A stretch of 64,000 bases of DNA from contig CAWACW010000010.1 of NCBI GenBank assembly GCA_963780635.1, positions 496,001-560,000 on the forward strand, read 5' to 3'. The stretch comes from DATEPR01 sp963780635 (GTDB lineage: Bacteria; Actinomycetota; Actinomycetes; Mycobacteriales; Pseudonocardiaceae). A program made the translations under genes and the position numbers. Each line of letters opens with the position of its first letter. The stretch's first letter is position 1. The notes beneath the pieces are model-generated. The model was not told where the DNA came from and searched no databases. It was given only the letters and a program-made list of their open reading frames with translations. Below are positions 16,815 through 26,572 of the stretch, in pieces.

Positions 16815-19800
16815 ATGGGCGTACGGCAGTGGGTCGAGGACTGGCCCGTCTACCGGCAGGCGACCGGCGGTGACCCGGCGGGCAAGGCGGCGGCGGCCAA
16901 GAGCCAAGCCAGTGATCAGGTCGTCGCGCGGACACAGGTGGCCGACCGCGTCGTCAAGTCGATCTGCCCGTACTGCGCCGTGGGCTGCGCCCAGAACGTG
17001 TATGTCAAGGACGAACGGGTCGTCCAGATCGAGGGTGACCCGGATTCACCGGTGTCGCGCGGCCGCTTGTGCCCGAAGGGTGCGGCGAGCAAGCAACTGG
17101 TGAGCGGCCCCAGCCGCGTGACGACGATCCGGTACCGGCGGCCGCACGGTACGGACTGGGAAGAACTCGGCCTGGACCAGGCGATGGACATGATCGCCGA
17201 CCGGGTGCTGCGGTCGCGGCGCGACGGTTGGCAGTGGGACGTCGACGGCGTCCGCACGCGCCGGACGATGGGCCTGGCCAGTCTGGGCGGGGCCACACTG
17301 GACAATGAAGAGAACTACCTGATCAAGAAGCTCTTCACCGCCCTGGGCGTGATCCAGATCGAGAACCAGGCGCGTATTTGACACTCCGCCACTGTGCCCG
17401 GTCTGGGCACCACGTTCGGTCGCGGCGGCGCCACGACATTCCCGGCGGATCTGCAGAACTCCGACTGCATCCTCATCGAGGGCTCGAACATGGCCGAGTG
17501 CCATCCGGTCGCGTTCCAGTGGGTGATGGAGGCGAAGGCCCGCGGCGCGAAGATCATTCACGTCGACCCGCGGTTCACCCGCACCAGTGCGGTCGCCGAC
17601 CTGCACGTGCCGCTGCGGGCGGGGTCGGACATCGCGTTCCTCGGTGGCCTGATCAACTATGCGCTGACCGAGGAGAAGTACTTCCACGACTACGTACTCA
17701 CCTATACCAACGCAGCGTCGATCGTCACCGAGGACTTCGTGGACACCGAGGACCTGGACGGCGTGTTCTCCGGTCTGGACGTCGAGCAACGCGTCTACGA
17801 CTTCCACACCTGGCAGTACGAGGGTGTCGAGCTGCAGGCTCCCATGGGTGAGCCGGACCTGGAGTACGGCGATCAGGCGTCGATCCGGCAGGCGGCTCGC
17901 GGCGAAGCCCACGGCTCGGGTGGCGCCGAGTCCGGCGAAGCACGCCGCGACGACACGCTGCAGCACCCTCGCTGTGTCTTCCAGATCCTCAAGCGGCACT
18001 TCGCGCGGTACACACCGGAGCTGGTCGAGCAGACCTGCGGCGTCCCGGCGGAGACGTTCCTGCAGGTGGCCCGGGCGGTGACGGAGAACTCGGGCCGGGA
18101 CCGGACCACGTCACTGGTGTACTCGCTGGGCTGGACCCAGCACACCGTCGGTGTGCAGTACATCCGTACGGGGGCGATCCTGCAGAGTCTGCTGGGCAAC
18201 ATAGGCAGGCCGGGCGGCGGCATCATGGCGCTGCGCGGGCACGCTTCGATCCAGGGGTCGACGGACATCCCGACGCTGTTCAACCTGCTACCCGGTTACA
18301 TTCCGATGCCACACGCCCACAGCAACGAGGATCTGGACTCCTTCGTGGCGGCCGAGTCCACGCAGAAGGGCTTCTGGGCGGAGATGCGCTCCTACGTGGT
18401 CAGCCTGCTCAAGGCATGGTGGGGCGACGCGGCCGATGCTGACAACGACTTCTGCTTCGACTACCTGCCCCGGCTGACGGGCAGCCACGGGACCTACGAC
18501 ACGGTGATGGCACAGCTGGCGGGCGAGTGCGCCGGCTACTTCCTGCTCGGCGAGAACCCTGCGGTGGGCTCGGCGAACGCGAAGCTGCAACGGCTCGGTA
18601 TGGCCAAGCTGGACTGGCTGGTGGTCCGGGATCTTGTCGAGATCGAGAGCGCGACATGGTGGCGGGACGGGCCGGAGATCCAGAGCGGTGAACTGCGCAC
18701 CGAGGACATCGCGACCGAGGTGTTCTTCCTGCCCGCCGCGGCCCACACGGAGAAGGACGGCAGTTTCACCAACACGCAGCGCATGTTGCAGTGGCACCAC
18801 CAGGCCGTCGAGCCACCCGGCGACGCCCGCAGCGACCTGTGGTTCATGTTCCATCTCGGCAGGCTCATCAAGGCGAAGCTGGCCGGCTCCACCGACCAGA
18901 TGGATCGCCCCATCCTCGACCTGACCTGGGACTATCCGACGAAGGGCCCGCTCGCGGAACCGGATGCGGACGCCGTGCTCGCCGAGATCAACGGTTTCGA
19001 CGCGAACGGTGGGCCACTGAGTTCCTACCTGGAGCTCGCCGAGGACGGCTCGACCAGGTGCGGCTGCTGGATCTACTGCGGCGTGCACGCGAACGGGGTG
19101 AACCAGGCGGCGCGGCGCAAGCCCGGCGCTGAGCAGAACTGGGTGGCGCCGGAGTGGGGCTGGGCCTGGCCCGCCAACCGGCGCATCCTCTACAACCGGG
19201 CCGCTGCCGACCCGGAGGGCAGACCGTGGAGCGACCGCAAGGCACTCGTGTGGTGGGACCAGGACCAGGCGAAGTGGGTCGGCCACGACATCCCGGACTT
19301 CACCGCGGCCAAGTCGCCGCACTACCGGCCGCCGCCGGACGCGCGCGGTGATGCGGCCTTGTCCGGTACCGACCCCTTCGTGATGCAGGCCGACGGGAAG
19401 GCCTGGCTGTTCGCGCCCTCCGGCCTGACCGACGGTCCGCTACCCGCGCACTACGAGCCACAGGACTCGCCGGTCCGCAACCCGGTCTACGGCCAGCAGC
19501 GCAACCCGGTCCGGGAGGTCACGCCGTATGTGCACCCCGCCAACCGGTTCGGGCCGACAGGGGGCACGCCGGGCTCGGACGTCTTCCCGTACGTGACGAC
19601 GACCTACCGGCTCACCGAGCACCACACGGCGGGCGGCATGTCGCGCACCCTGCCCTATCTCGCGGAGCTACAGCCGGAGTTCTTCTGCGAGGTGTCCCCG
19701 GAACTGGCCGCCGAACGCGGGCTGGAGCACCACGGCTGGGCGACGGTGGTCACGGCACGCAACGCGATCGAGGCCAGGGTGCTGGTCACCGGGCGGATGA

Positions 19801-20060
19801 CGCCCCTTGTCGTGGCGGGCAAGCGGCTGCACCAGATCGGCCTGCCGTGGCATTGGGGCCCCAATGGTTACTCGACCGGTGACGCCGCCAACGAGCTCAC
19901 CTCGGTGAGTCTGGACCCCAACACGCACATCCAGGAGTCCAAGGCGCTGGCCTGCGACATCCGCCCTGGTCGCCGGCCGACCGGGCAGGCTCGCCTCGAC
20001 CTGGTGCGGGAGTACCAGCGACGGGCCGGCATCACCGAGCGGACCGGCACCGAGAGCTGA
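16815..20060 (+). CDS. selenocysteine formate dehydrogenase, molybdopterin alpha subunit
   Basis: This is one continuous reading frame of 1081 residues interrupted only by TGA at 17379-17381, which is codon 189. The bases before and after give ENQARI-Sec-HSATV and then TFGRGG, the exact surroundings of the catalytic selenocysteine in FdnG/FdoG-type enzymes. A SECIS hairpin follows immediately. Cys51, Cys54, Cys58 and Cys86 bind a 4Fe-4S cluster, and the rest is a molybdopterin oxidoreductase with its C-terminal dinucleotide-binding domain. It oxidises formate to CO2. No Tat twin-arginine signal is seen, so it is probably cytoplasmic or uses a partner. No beta/gamma subunit, fdhD, or selA/B/C/D is in the window. 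Start at 16815 with a GGAGAGGGGA site. Confidence 0.93.
17379..17410 (+). promoter_or_regulatory. UGA selenocysteine codon and SECIS element
   Basis: TGA at 17379-17381 is followed by a perfect hairpin: GTGCCC (17394-17399), loop GGTCT (17400-17404), GGGCAC (17405-17410). Counting the T of TGA as 1, the loop occupies positions 22-26, identical in sequence and spacing to the E. coli fdhF SECIS loop contacted by SelB. It lies inside the coding sequence, as expected for bacteria. Confidence 0.9.
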
Positions 20061-20418
20061 CGTTTCCGGCCGTGGCCGCGAGGTGGCCACGACCAGTGGG
20101 ACCGGGTGTGGAGCGGCGCGTCGCCTGTCGGTCAGGGCTGGACCCGGAACGCACCGGCATCGGCGTGGTGCGGTGTGGAGGGTGCAGGATGCCGCGGCGA
20201 TTCCGGCGAATCGTCGGCACACCGGTCGGCAGCTGTGGAATCGGCAGCCGACCCGACCATGGACATGCTGTTACCCAGGGTCTGCTGGTGAGGCGTGGCG
20301 TGGGTGGAATCCGGCGGGGGAGTGGGTGGTCTCGCGTGGCGTCGCGCATCAGCTGTTGGTGAGCCAGCCACGGGGACTGGTAGCATAGATGATGCGTCGA
20401 ATCTAAGAGAGGGGTGTC
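20061..20418 (+). other. intergenic region between formate dehydrogenase and tetR
   Basis: No gene seen in 358 nt. The last 40 nt before the TetR start are AT-richer (TAGCATAGATGATG, AATCTAAG) and probably hold its promoter and an AGAGAGGGG ribosome-binding site. Confidence 0.4.
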
Positions 20419-20982
20419 ATGAGCCGCGCGTCACAGGCCCAGGCCCAGGAGAACCGCAAGAACATCGTCGCCACCGCGTCTCGCCTGTTCCGTGAGCAAG
20501 GTGTGCCGAAAGTGCGGGTCGCGGACCTGATGAAGTCACTGGGCATGACGCACGGGGGCTTCTACAGCCAATTCGCGTCGAAGGACTCGTTACTGACCGA
20601 AGCGACAGCTCATGCCTTCGCGACGCTACTCGACCAGCTTGCGGGCTTCGACGAGGCGGCAGGCGAACACGGTGCCGCGCAGCGCGCGCTGGTCGACTAC
20701 TACCTGTCGGCGGAACACCGCGACGATCCCGGTGACGGCTGCCCCACCGCCGGGTTCGCCGGCGACCTGGCCCGGGACACGACAGAGCCGCAGACGCGCC
20801 AGGCCTACGGGGACGGCGTGCAGAGCTTCGCCGACTGGATGTCCACCGAGGACGGCGATGGCCTCTCGCGCATCTGCACCCTCGTGGGCGCGATCCTGCT
20901 CGCGCGTGCGACAAGGGATTCCCCGCTCTCCGCGAAGATCCTCCAGAGCGCGCACACCAGCGTGCTGGACACAATGGACTGA
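20419..20982 (+). CDS. TetR/AcrR family transcriptional regulator
   Basis: The 187-residue TetR-type repressor has an N-terminal helix-turn-helix (IVATASRLFREQG, then LMKSLGMTHGGFYSQFASKDSLL), followed by a ligand domain with a conserved GDGCPTAGFAGDLARD motif typical of the subfamily beside SDR and alkene-reductase genes. It sits 167 nt upstream of an SDR in the same direction and may control it. The ribosome-binding site AGAGAGGGGTG precedes the ATG. Confidence 0.92.
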   Translation: MSRASQAQAQENRKNIVATASRLFREQGVPKVRVADLMKSLGMTHGGFYSQFASKDSLLTEATAHAFATLLDQLAGFDEAAGEHGAAQRALVDYYLSAEHRDDPGDGCPTAGFAGDLARDTTEPQTRQAYGDGVQSFADWMSTEDGDGLSRICTLVGAILLARATRDSPLSAKILQSAHTSVLDTMD

Positions 20983-21040
20983 TCCGCCGTCGCGGCTGCC
21001 TGCCGCAGGGATCCGGCAGTGAACCAGGACTCGCCCCATC

Positions 21041-21075
21041 TTGTCCAGCTTAGATTGGTATGATAATTTAAAGCG
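21041..21075 (+). promoter_or_regulatory. putative promoter for the downstream SDR
   Basis: TTGTCC at 21041 and GATAAT at 21062-21067 (15-nt spacing), in the only AT-rich patch of the tetR-sdr gap, resemble a sigma-70-type promoter. Support is sequence resemblance only. Confidence 0.35.
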
Positions 21076-21149
21076 GGTCGAGGTGCACATCGCACCCGAA
21101 GTCGCCCGTATCCGTAAACCCGTCATCTGTTGACAGAGAGTGGTTTCAC

Positions 21150-21947
21150 ATGACCGACAACACCCGGCCGGGCACGGCCGTCGTCACCGGCGCGTCCACC
21201 GGACTGGGCGCCGACTACGCCAGGCGCCTCGCCGAACGCGGCCACGACCTGATCCTGGTCGCCCGCACGAAGGGGCGTCTGGACAAGCTCACAGCCGAGA
21301 TCACCAGCAACACCGGCCGCAAGGTCGACGTCCTGGTCGCCGATCTGACCGACGCCCGGCAACTGCTGGAGGTCGAGGAGAGGCTGCGCGGCGACGACAC
21401 GATCGACGTGCTGGTGAACAACGCAGGCGGTTCCCTGTTCGGCCCGCTCAACGGCGCCGACCCCACCGCGCTCGAGAATCTGGTGACCCTGAACGTGACG
21501 TCGCTGACCCGCCTGACCACCGCGGTGGTCGGCGGACTGGTGGCGCGCGGCCACGGCACGATCGTGAACATCTCCTCGGCCCTGGCGCTGAACATCATGC
21601 CGGTCTCCGCGACCTACAGCGCCACGAAGGCTTACGTGCTCGCCTTCACGCAGAGCCTGCAGCAGGAACTCGCCGACACGGGCGTGCGCGTGCAGGCCGT
21701 GCTGCCGGGCGCGCTGCGCACGGAGTTCTGGGACGACTCGGGCATCGAGCTGTCCGCGTTCCCGGACGAGTGGGTCATGACCTCCGCTGACGCCGCCGAC
21801 GCGGCCCTCGCCGGCCTGGACAACGGCGAGCCGGTGACCATCCTCTCCCTGCCCGAGATCAGCGAGTGGAAGGACTACGAGGCCGCCCGCCAGAAGCTGA
21901 TCCCGAACCTGTCGCTGTCGACCCCGGCCGCGCGCTACACCGCCTGA
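21150..21947 (+). CDS. short-chain dehydrogenase/reductase (DltE-like)
   Basis: The 265-residue SDR has TGASTGLG near residue 14, ARTKGRL, NNAG near 91, Ser in ISSALAL, and the catalytic pair in YSATKAYVLAF. The C-terminal LPGALRTEFWDDSGI and the lack of a classical retinol-DH tail match the DltE-type SDRs common beside TetR regulators in actinomycetes. Substrate unknown. It probably forms a regulatory pair with the TetR at 20419. A strong double hairpin terminator follows. Confidence 0.9.
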   Translation: MTDNTRPGTAVVTGASTGLGADYARRLAERGHDLILVARTKGRLDKLTAEITSNTGRKVDVLVADLTDARQLLEVEERLRGDDTIDVLVNNAGGSLFGPLNGADPTALENLVTLNVTSLTRLTTAVVGGLVARGHGTIVNISSALALNIMPVSATYSATKAYVLAFTQSLQQELADTGVRVQAVLPGALRTEFWDDSGIELSAFPDEWVMTSADAADAALAGLDNGEPVTILSLPEISEWKDYEAARQKLIPNLSLSTPAARYTA

Positions 21948-21975
21948 TCGCGAGCGCCCGGCGACAGTACCGAGC

Positions 21976-22016
21976 TGTGGTTGCCCACGGCCCCCTCCCC
22001 ACCGTGGGCAACCACA
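21976..22016. terminator. strong hairpin terminator, 15-bp perfect stem
   Basis: Arms 21976-21990 and 22002-22016 are perfectly complementary around an 11-nt C-rich loop and are followed by CTTT. It lies 29 nt after the SDR stop, between convergent genes, and can work on both strands. Confidence 0.8.
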
Positions 22017-22042
22017 CTTTCCCTGGTGTCGCGGGATTTACC

Positions 22043-22066
22043 GCGGTTCGGCGACTGCCGAACCGC
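22043..22066. terminator. second hairpin, 10-bp stem with tetraloop
   Basis: GCGGTTCGGC (22043-22052), loop GACT, GCCGAACCGC (22057-22066). It is placed in the same convergent gap as the preceding terminator; either a backup terminator or one for the minus-strand SDR. Confidence 0.6.
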
Positions 22067-22239
22067 ACCCGGCAACGGTGCTTGTCGACCGTCGCCACGC
22101 TGACCCCCGGACCGCGCCACGATCGCCCCCGCGCGAGACCGCCCTCGGCCGGTGGTTCCCGCGTGGCCCGCGGCGTCGCGTCCGGCACGCGCGGGCCGCG
22201 TGGCGACGGTCGGATGTGCTGCCTGGATACCTGTTCTGC

Positions 22240-23085
22240 TCAGCGTGCTGCGACATCGGCGTGGTCGGTCGACACCGACAGGTCGTGCCAGGTCCGCTGC
22301 TCACCAGCGACGAACTCCAGCTTGCTCGCGATCGCGGTGAACGAGTCGCGGCCCAACTGGATCCGCAGCGGCGGCCGCTCGGCCGAGGCGATCTGCACGA
22401 TCGCCGCGGCTGCCTTCGCCGGGTCACCGGGCTGGGCGTGGTTGACGTCGGCAGCCCGTGTCCGCGTCGCACCCGCGGTCTCGGCGTAGTCCTCGATCAC
22501 GGCGGCCTCGGTGTGCAAGCTGGAGCCGTCCAGGAAGTCGGTGCGGAAGTAACCGGGCTCCACGATGGTCACGGCGATGCCCAATGGTTCGACTTCCCGT
22601 GCCAGTGCCTCGGAAAAACCCTCCACCGCGAACTTGGTGGAGTTGTAGATGCCCCAGCCGGGCGACCCGACGAAGCCACCGATCGACGAGATGTTCACGA
22701 TCCGCCCCGCACGCTGGCCGCGCAGCACCGGCAGCACCGCACGCACCACGTTCAGCAGGCCGAACACGTTCGTGTCGTACAGGGCGCGAACCGCCGCGTC
22801 GGACGCCTCCTCGACCGCACCAAGCAGCCCACGTCCGGCGTTGTTCACCACGACGTCGATTCGACCGAACCGCTCGACCCCAGCCTGGACGGCGGCTGCC
22901 GCCTGGGTTTCGTCGGTGACGTCCAGCGCGACGGCCAGTAGCTGGTCGCCCGCCTCTGGGAGGCGATCGACGACCGCCGCCGGCCGGCGGGCCGTGGCGA
23001 TCACCTGATGGCCGGCAGCCAACGCCTGGGCCACAACCTCTGCGCCGAATCCCCGCGACGCCCCGGTGACGAACCACACGCTCAC
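22240..23085 (-). CDS. short-chain dehydrogenase/reductase
   Basis: The 281-residue SDR has WFVTGASRGFG at the N-terminus, ARRPAAV, DVTDE, NNAGRGLLGA, Ser in ISSIGGFVG and YNSTKFAVEGFSEAL as the catalytic pair; the tail PPLRIQLGRDSF is typical of retinol-DH-like SDRs. The GTG start at 23085 has an AAGGAATCC site; the longer ORF upstream is unlikely because the Rossmann fold would be preceded by about 83 low-complexity residues. It converges on the SDR at 21150. Confidence 0.88.
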   Translation of the reverse strand: MSVWFVTGASRGFGAEVVAQALAAGHQVIATARRPAAVVDRLPEAGDQLLAVALDVTDETQAAAAVQAGVERFGRIDVVVNNAGRGLLGAVEEASDAAVRALYDTNVFGLLNVVRAVLPVLRGQRAGRIVNISSIGGFVGSPGWGIYNSTKFAVEGFSEALAREVEPLGIAVTIVEPGYFRTDFLDGSSLHTEAAVIEDYAETAGATRTRAADVNHAQPGDPAKAAAAIVQIASAERPPLRIQLGRDSFTAIASKLEFVAGEQRTWHDLSVSTDHADVAAR

Positions 23086-23412
23086 GAGAGGATTCCTTCC
23101 ATGGACAGGGGCTGATGATGTCCGGCCGCCGCAGACAGCCGTCATGAGGGCGTCGGACAGGGCATCTCGGTGGCCAGCGGCAGCTGCGAGGGCGTGGCGC
23201 CGTGATCCCGGGTCGATCGTATGGTGCAACAGGTACGGGCGCAGGTCGATCGCCCAGCCATCCGCGCCGCCCGCGTCCTCACCCACCCCGCGGGTGCTGG
23301 AGTTGTGCTGGTGGTCAGCGCTGTTCATGCCCACATTCTCGGCACCATGACGGCGTCCGCGGGGCCGGACCGCGGACCCGTCCGGCGACCGGTCCGACCT
23401 GAACCGCGGCCC
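23086..23412 (-). other. intergenic region between sulfatase and SDR
   Basis: 327 nt with no supportable gene on either strand. The promoter of the minus-strand SDR is presumably here; no clear -10/-35 pair stands out. Confidence 0.3.
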
Positions 23413-25770
23413 CTACTCCCGCGCCAGCATGACCTGGGCCTCGCGTTCGAGGTCCAGATACGGGTCCCCGCTGACATCGACGGCGACGCGTTTGATCGTG
23501 CCGCCGGTGAAGGCGTACGGGTATGCGCCTGGGTAGTCTCCGGTCACCGCCTCGCCGCTGTCGCGGCCCACGCACAGGCCCTCACCCGCGATCATGAACA
23601 ACCCAGGCTGCGTCTTGATCCGGCGCTCACCGACCTTCTTGTCGTCGTGGTAGAGCGACAGGATCCCGGTCGCGACCCCGCGTGGATCCTCGCCGTCCTT
23701 GTCGAACGAGGCCGACAGGACGAGGTCGTTGCCGATGGGCAGTTCCTTGGTGCCGTCGATCTTCTGCTCCGTCATACCGACGAAGTTGTTGACGTAGTGC
23801 AGGCGGTTGCCCTTGAGGTAGAGGGCGTGCCCGCCGAATCGCGATCCGTGCGCGAACAGCACACCCTCCGCGCCCACCGTGGGCAGGTCGACGAGCGCCC
23901 CGATGGTGAAGGACCGGTTGTGGATGTTCACTGCCTGCGCCTCAGGTACTTCCGCGAGGTCGGGGAAGTAGACGTGCCGATTGCGCGGCAAGGCCAGTTG
24001 CGGCCGCGGCGTGATCATGATCTCCAGCGCGGATCGATCGTCCAACGGGAATGCACCGTTCTCGCCCGCCTCGGCGAACCAGATGTTGACCAGCTCACGA
24101 ACCTTGTCCGGGTGCTCGGCGGCCAGGTCGTGCACCTCGGCGCGGTCGGTGTCGGTGTGGTACAGCTCCCAAGTGTCGTCGTTGAAGTGACCCCAGCCGC
24201 TGATCGTCGGATGAGTCGTGACGGCCTTCCAGCCTTCGTGCCAGACTCCCCGCGATCCGAGCATCGAGTAGAACTGCGTCTTGCGGGCCGATGGCACCGT
24301 GGCATCCTCGATGCTGCCGCGCATGCTCACGCCGTCGAAGCGGCTCTGCACGTTCCCCTTGATCGTGGCCGGGGCCTGCACTCCGAGGAAGTCCAGAATG
24401 GTCGGCACGATGTCGATCGCGTGGTGGTACTGATGGCGTAGCTCACCCTTGCCCGCTGTGACCGGCGGCCAGGAGATGATGCACGGGTCGGCGGTGCCGC
24501 CGTTGAACTCGTATCGCTTCCACATCTTGAACGGCGTGTTGAAGGCCATCGCCCAGCCGTTCGGGTAGTGGTTGTAGGTCCTCGTCCCGCCGAGCTCGTC
24601 GATCATGGCCAGGTTGGTGTCGATGTCGTCCGGGATGCCGTTGGCGAACAACATCTCGTTGACCGATCCGTCGGGGCCGCCCTCGCCGCTCGCCCCGTTG
24701 TCGGACACCAGGATGACCAGCGTGTTCTCCCGCTGGCCGGACTCCTCCAGGTAGTCCAGCAGCCGGCCGATGTGGTGGTCGGCGTGCGCGAGAAATCCCG
24801 CGTAGACCTCGGCCATCCGGGCGAAGAGCCGCTTCTCCTGCGCCGACAGTGAATCCCACGGCCGCGTGACGTCCAGCGGGGGGAACGGCTCGCCCCCGGG
24901 ACCGGTGCGGGTGTCCGCGGTGCCGATCGGGTTGACCGGCGGCAACTCGGTATTGTCCGGGACGATACCCATCTGCTTCTGCCGGGCCAGTGTCTGCTCC
25001 CGCATCGCCTCGTACCCCATGTCGAACCGGCCCTTGAACCGGTCGGCCCATTCCTTCGAGACATGGTGCGGCGCATGACAGGCGCCTGGGGCGTAGTAGA
25101 GGAAGTAGGGCTTGTCCGGCGCGACCACCTTGGCGTCCTTGATGAACTCCAGCGCCTTGTCGGTGAGGTCATCGGTGAGGTGGTAGCCGTCTTCAGGCAG
25201 CTTCGGCTGGTCTACCGGGTGGTTGTCGTGGATCAGGTCCGGGTACCACTGGTTGGTCTCCGCGCCGAGGAACCCGTACGAGCGCTCGAATCCCCTGCCG
25301 GACGGCCAGTTCCGCCGAGTCGACGCGAGGTTCATCTCCACGGTCGGGCACAGGTGCCACTTGCCGATCATGTAGGTGTTCCAGCCACGCTCGCCGAGGA
25401 TCTCGGAGAGCATGCCGTTCTCCGGCGGGATCATCCCGCTCGCGTTCGGAAACCCGCTGGCCGCCTCGGTGATGCACGCCATCGAGTTGCGGGTGTGGTT
25501 GCGTCCGGTCAGCAGGCACGACCGGGTCGGCGAGCACAGCGCCGTGGTGTGCCACTGCGTGTAGCGGACACCATCGGCGGCGATCCGGTCGATGTTCGGT
25601 GTCTCAATAGGACCGCCGTAACACCCCATGGCCGAGAAACCGACATCGTCCAGAACGATGCAGACGACGTTCGGCGCGCCGTCGGGCGCCTTCGGCGGCT
25701 CGAACGGTGTCCAGTCGGGGACCGAGTCCCTGATGTCGACGTTGATCGTTCCCTTGAACGGCTCGCTCAT
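23413..25770 (-). CDS. arylsulfatase (formylglycine-dependent, type I)
   Basis: The 785-residue cytoplasmic-type sulfatase has metal ligands in VLDDVGFSAMGCYGG (Asp41-Asp42), the formylglycine motif CSPTR at Cys79 followed by LLTGR, MIGKWHL, SDNGASGEGG and a long C-terminal domain. Cys79 must be converted to formylglycine by an FGE-type enzyme not seen in the window. It hydrolyses sulfate esters. No signal peptide is present. The ATG at 25770 has a GAGGGAGC site; longer starts add non-conserved residues. It heads a minus-strand group together with the SRPBCC and HAD genes, which lie upstream of it in transcription order. Confidence 0.92.
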   Translation of the reverse strand: MSEPFKGTINVDIRDSVPDWTPFEPPKAPDGAPNVVCIVLDDVGFSAMGCYGGPIETPNIDRIAADGVRYTQWHTTALCSPTRSCLLTGRNHTRNSMACITEAASGFPNASGMIPPENGMLSEILGERGWNTYMIGKWHLCPTVEMNLASTRRNWPSGRGFERSYGFLGAETNQWYPDLIHDNHPVDQPKLPEDGYHLTDDLTDKALEFIKDAKVVAPDKPYFLYYAPGACHAPHHVSKEWADRFKGRFDMGYEAMREQTLARQKQMGIVPDNTELPPVNPIGTADTRTGPGGEPFPPLDVTRPWDSLSAQEKRLFARMAEVYAGFLAHADHHIGRLLDYLEESGQRENTLVILVSDNGASGEGGPDGSVNEMLFANGIPDDIDTNLAMIDELGGTRTYNHYPNGWAMAFNTPFKMWKRYEFNGGTADPCIISWPPVTAGKGELRHQYHHAIDIVPTILDFLGVQAPATIKGNVQSRFDGVSMRGSIEDATVPSARKTQFYSMLGSRGVWHEGWKAVTTHPTISGWGHFNDDTWELYHTDTDRAEVHDLAAEHPDKVRELVNIWFAEAGENGAFPLDDRSALEIMITPRPQLALPRNRHVYFPDLAEVPEAQAVNIHNRSFTIGALVDLPTVGAEGVLFAHGSRFGGHALYLKGNRLHYVNNFVGMTEQKIDGTKELPIGNDLVLSASFDKDGEDPRGVATGILSLYHDDKKVGERRIKTQPGLFMIAGEGLCVGRDSGEAVTGDYPGAYPYAFTGGTIKRVAVDVSGDPYLDLEREAQVMLARE

Positions 25771-25939
25771 CGGCGCTCCCTCGATCATGCGGGCAGGAGA
25801 AAGTGCACCCTGCGGATGAGGGCCACTGGAAGGGCACGACACCACGACCGGTGTCCCGTACCTACGTTCCGGTGCCGCACGACGACGATGGCACCGGCAC
25901 CACGCGCCCACATCACCCACCCGAGGTGAGCCGGCACGC

Positions 25940-26365
25940 CTACCGGCCGGCGATTCGTTCGGACTCGGCCACCAGGCCGTTGACCAGGGCGTGGACGACG
26001 CTGCGCACGGCAATGGCCACGCCCGGGAACCGGGACGTCATGGTCACCCGCCAGAGGATGTCGGTGGCCCCGGCGCGCCCGGTCAGCGTCGTCTCGCCGA
26101 CGTAGTCACGGACCGGGAGGCCCGACAGCAGCCGGTAGGTCAGCCGCACCGGAGCGTCGACGTCGGTGATCTGCTCGCGGATTCTCAGTGGTGGCCGGGA
26201 CAGCACGCGGATCGTGCCGACCCCGTCGGGCGGTGTGTCGCCCTGCCGTTCCAGCGTGACCTTGCTGACCGGTGCCCACGCGGCCATGCTCGCCTGCGTC
26301 GCGAGCACCGACCAGACCGTCTCCACGGGAGCGGCAGCTCTGGCTCGCGCCTGGATCTCCACCAC
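25940..26365 (-). CDS. SRPBCC family (polyketide cyclase/dehydrase-like) protein
   Basis: The 141-residue START-like helix-grip protein opens with the typical IQARARAAAPVETVWSVL and continues with PDGVGTIRVL and YRLLSGLPVRDY. These proteins bind hydrophobic ligands in a cavity. No catalytic residue can be assigned. It lies 169 nt upstream of the sulfatase in the same direction, probably co-regulated. Confidence 0.85.
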   Translation of the reverse strand: MVEIQARARAAAPVETVWSVLATQASMAAWAPVSKVTLERQGDTPPDGVGTIRVLSRPPLRIREQITDVDAPVRLTYRLLSGLPVRDYVGETTLTGRAGATDILWRVTMTSRFPGVAIAVRSVVHALVNGLVAESERIAGR

Positions 26366-26572
26366 GGCGACTCCTCGACTCGACCGCTTGTGGCCGCCGA
26401 TCCGGCGGCACCGTGAGCTGTCGTGGACACTCTCATCGGAGCACCGGTTCGGCCCTGGCCTGCGAGTCCCCCCATGCGCGGCGGGCGGGCGGCCACGGCG
26501 GCGGCCGGTCGCGGGCTCTCAGGTGCCGATCCGGATCGCGGCACCGGTGGCGTCGTGCCATCCGCGGGGCAA

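Noticed and set aside
17379..17381. In-frame TGA taken as a pseudogene-causing nonsense mutation
   Set aside because: The position equals the catalytic Sec codon of formate dehydrogenases, both halves are conserved, and a SECIS hairpin with correct spacing follows.
23221..24441. Plus-strand open frame opposite the sulfatase C-terminus
   Set aside because: It is fully antisense to conserved sulfatase sequence and has no ribosome-binding site or domain signal.
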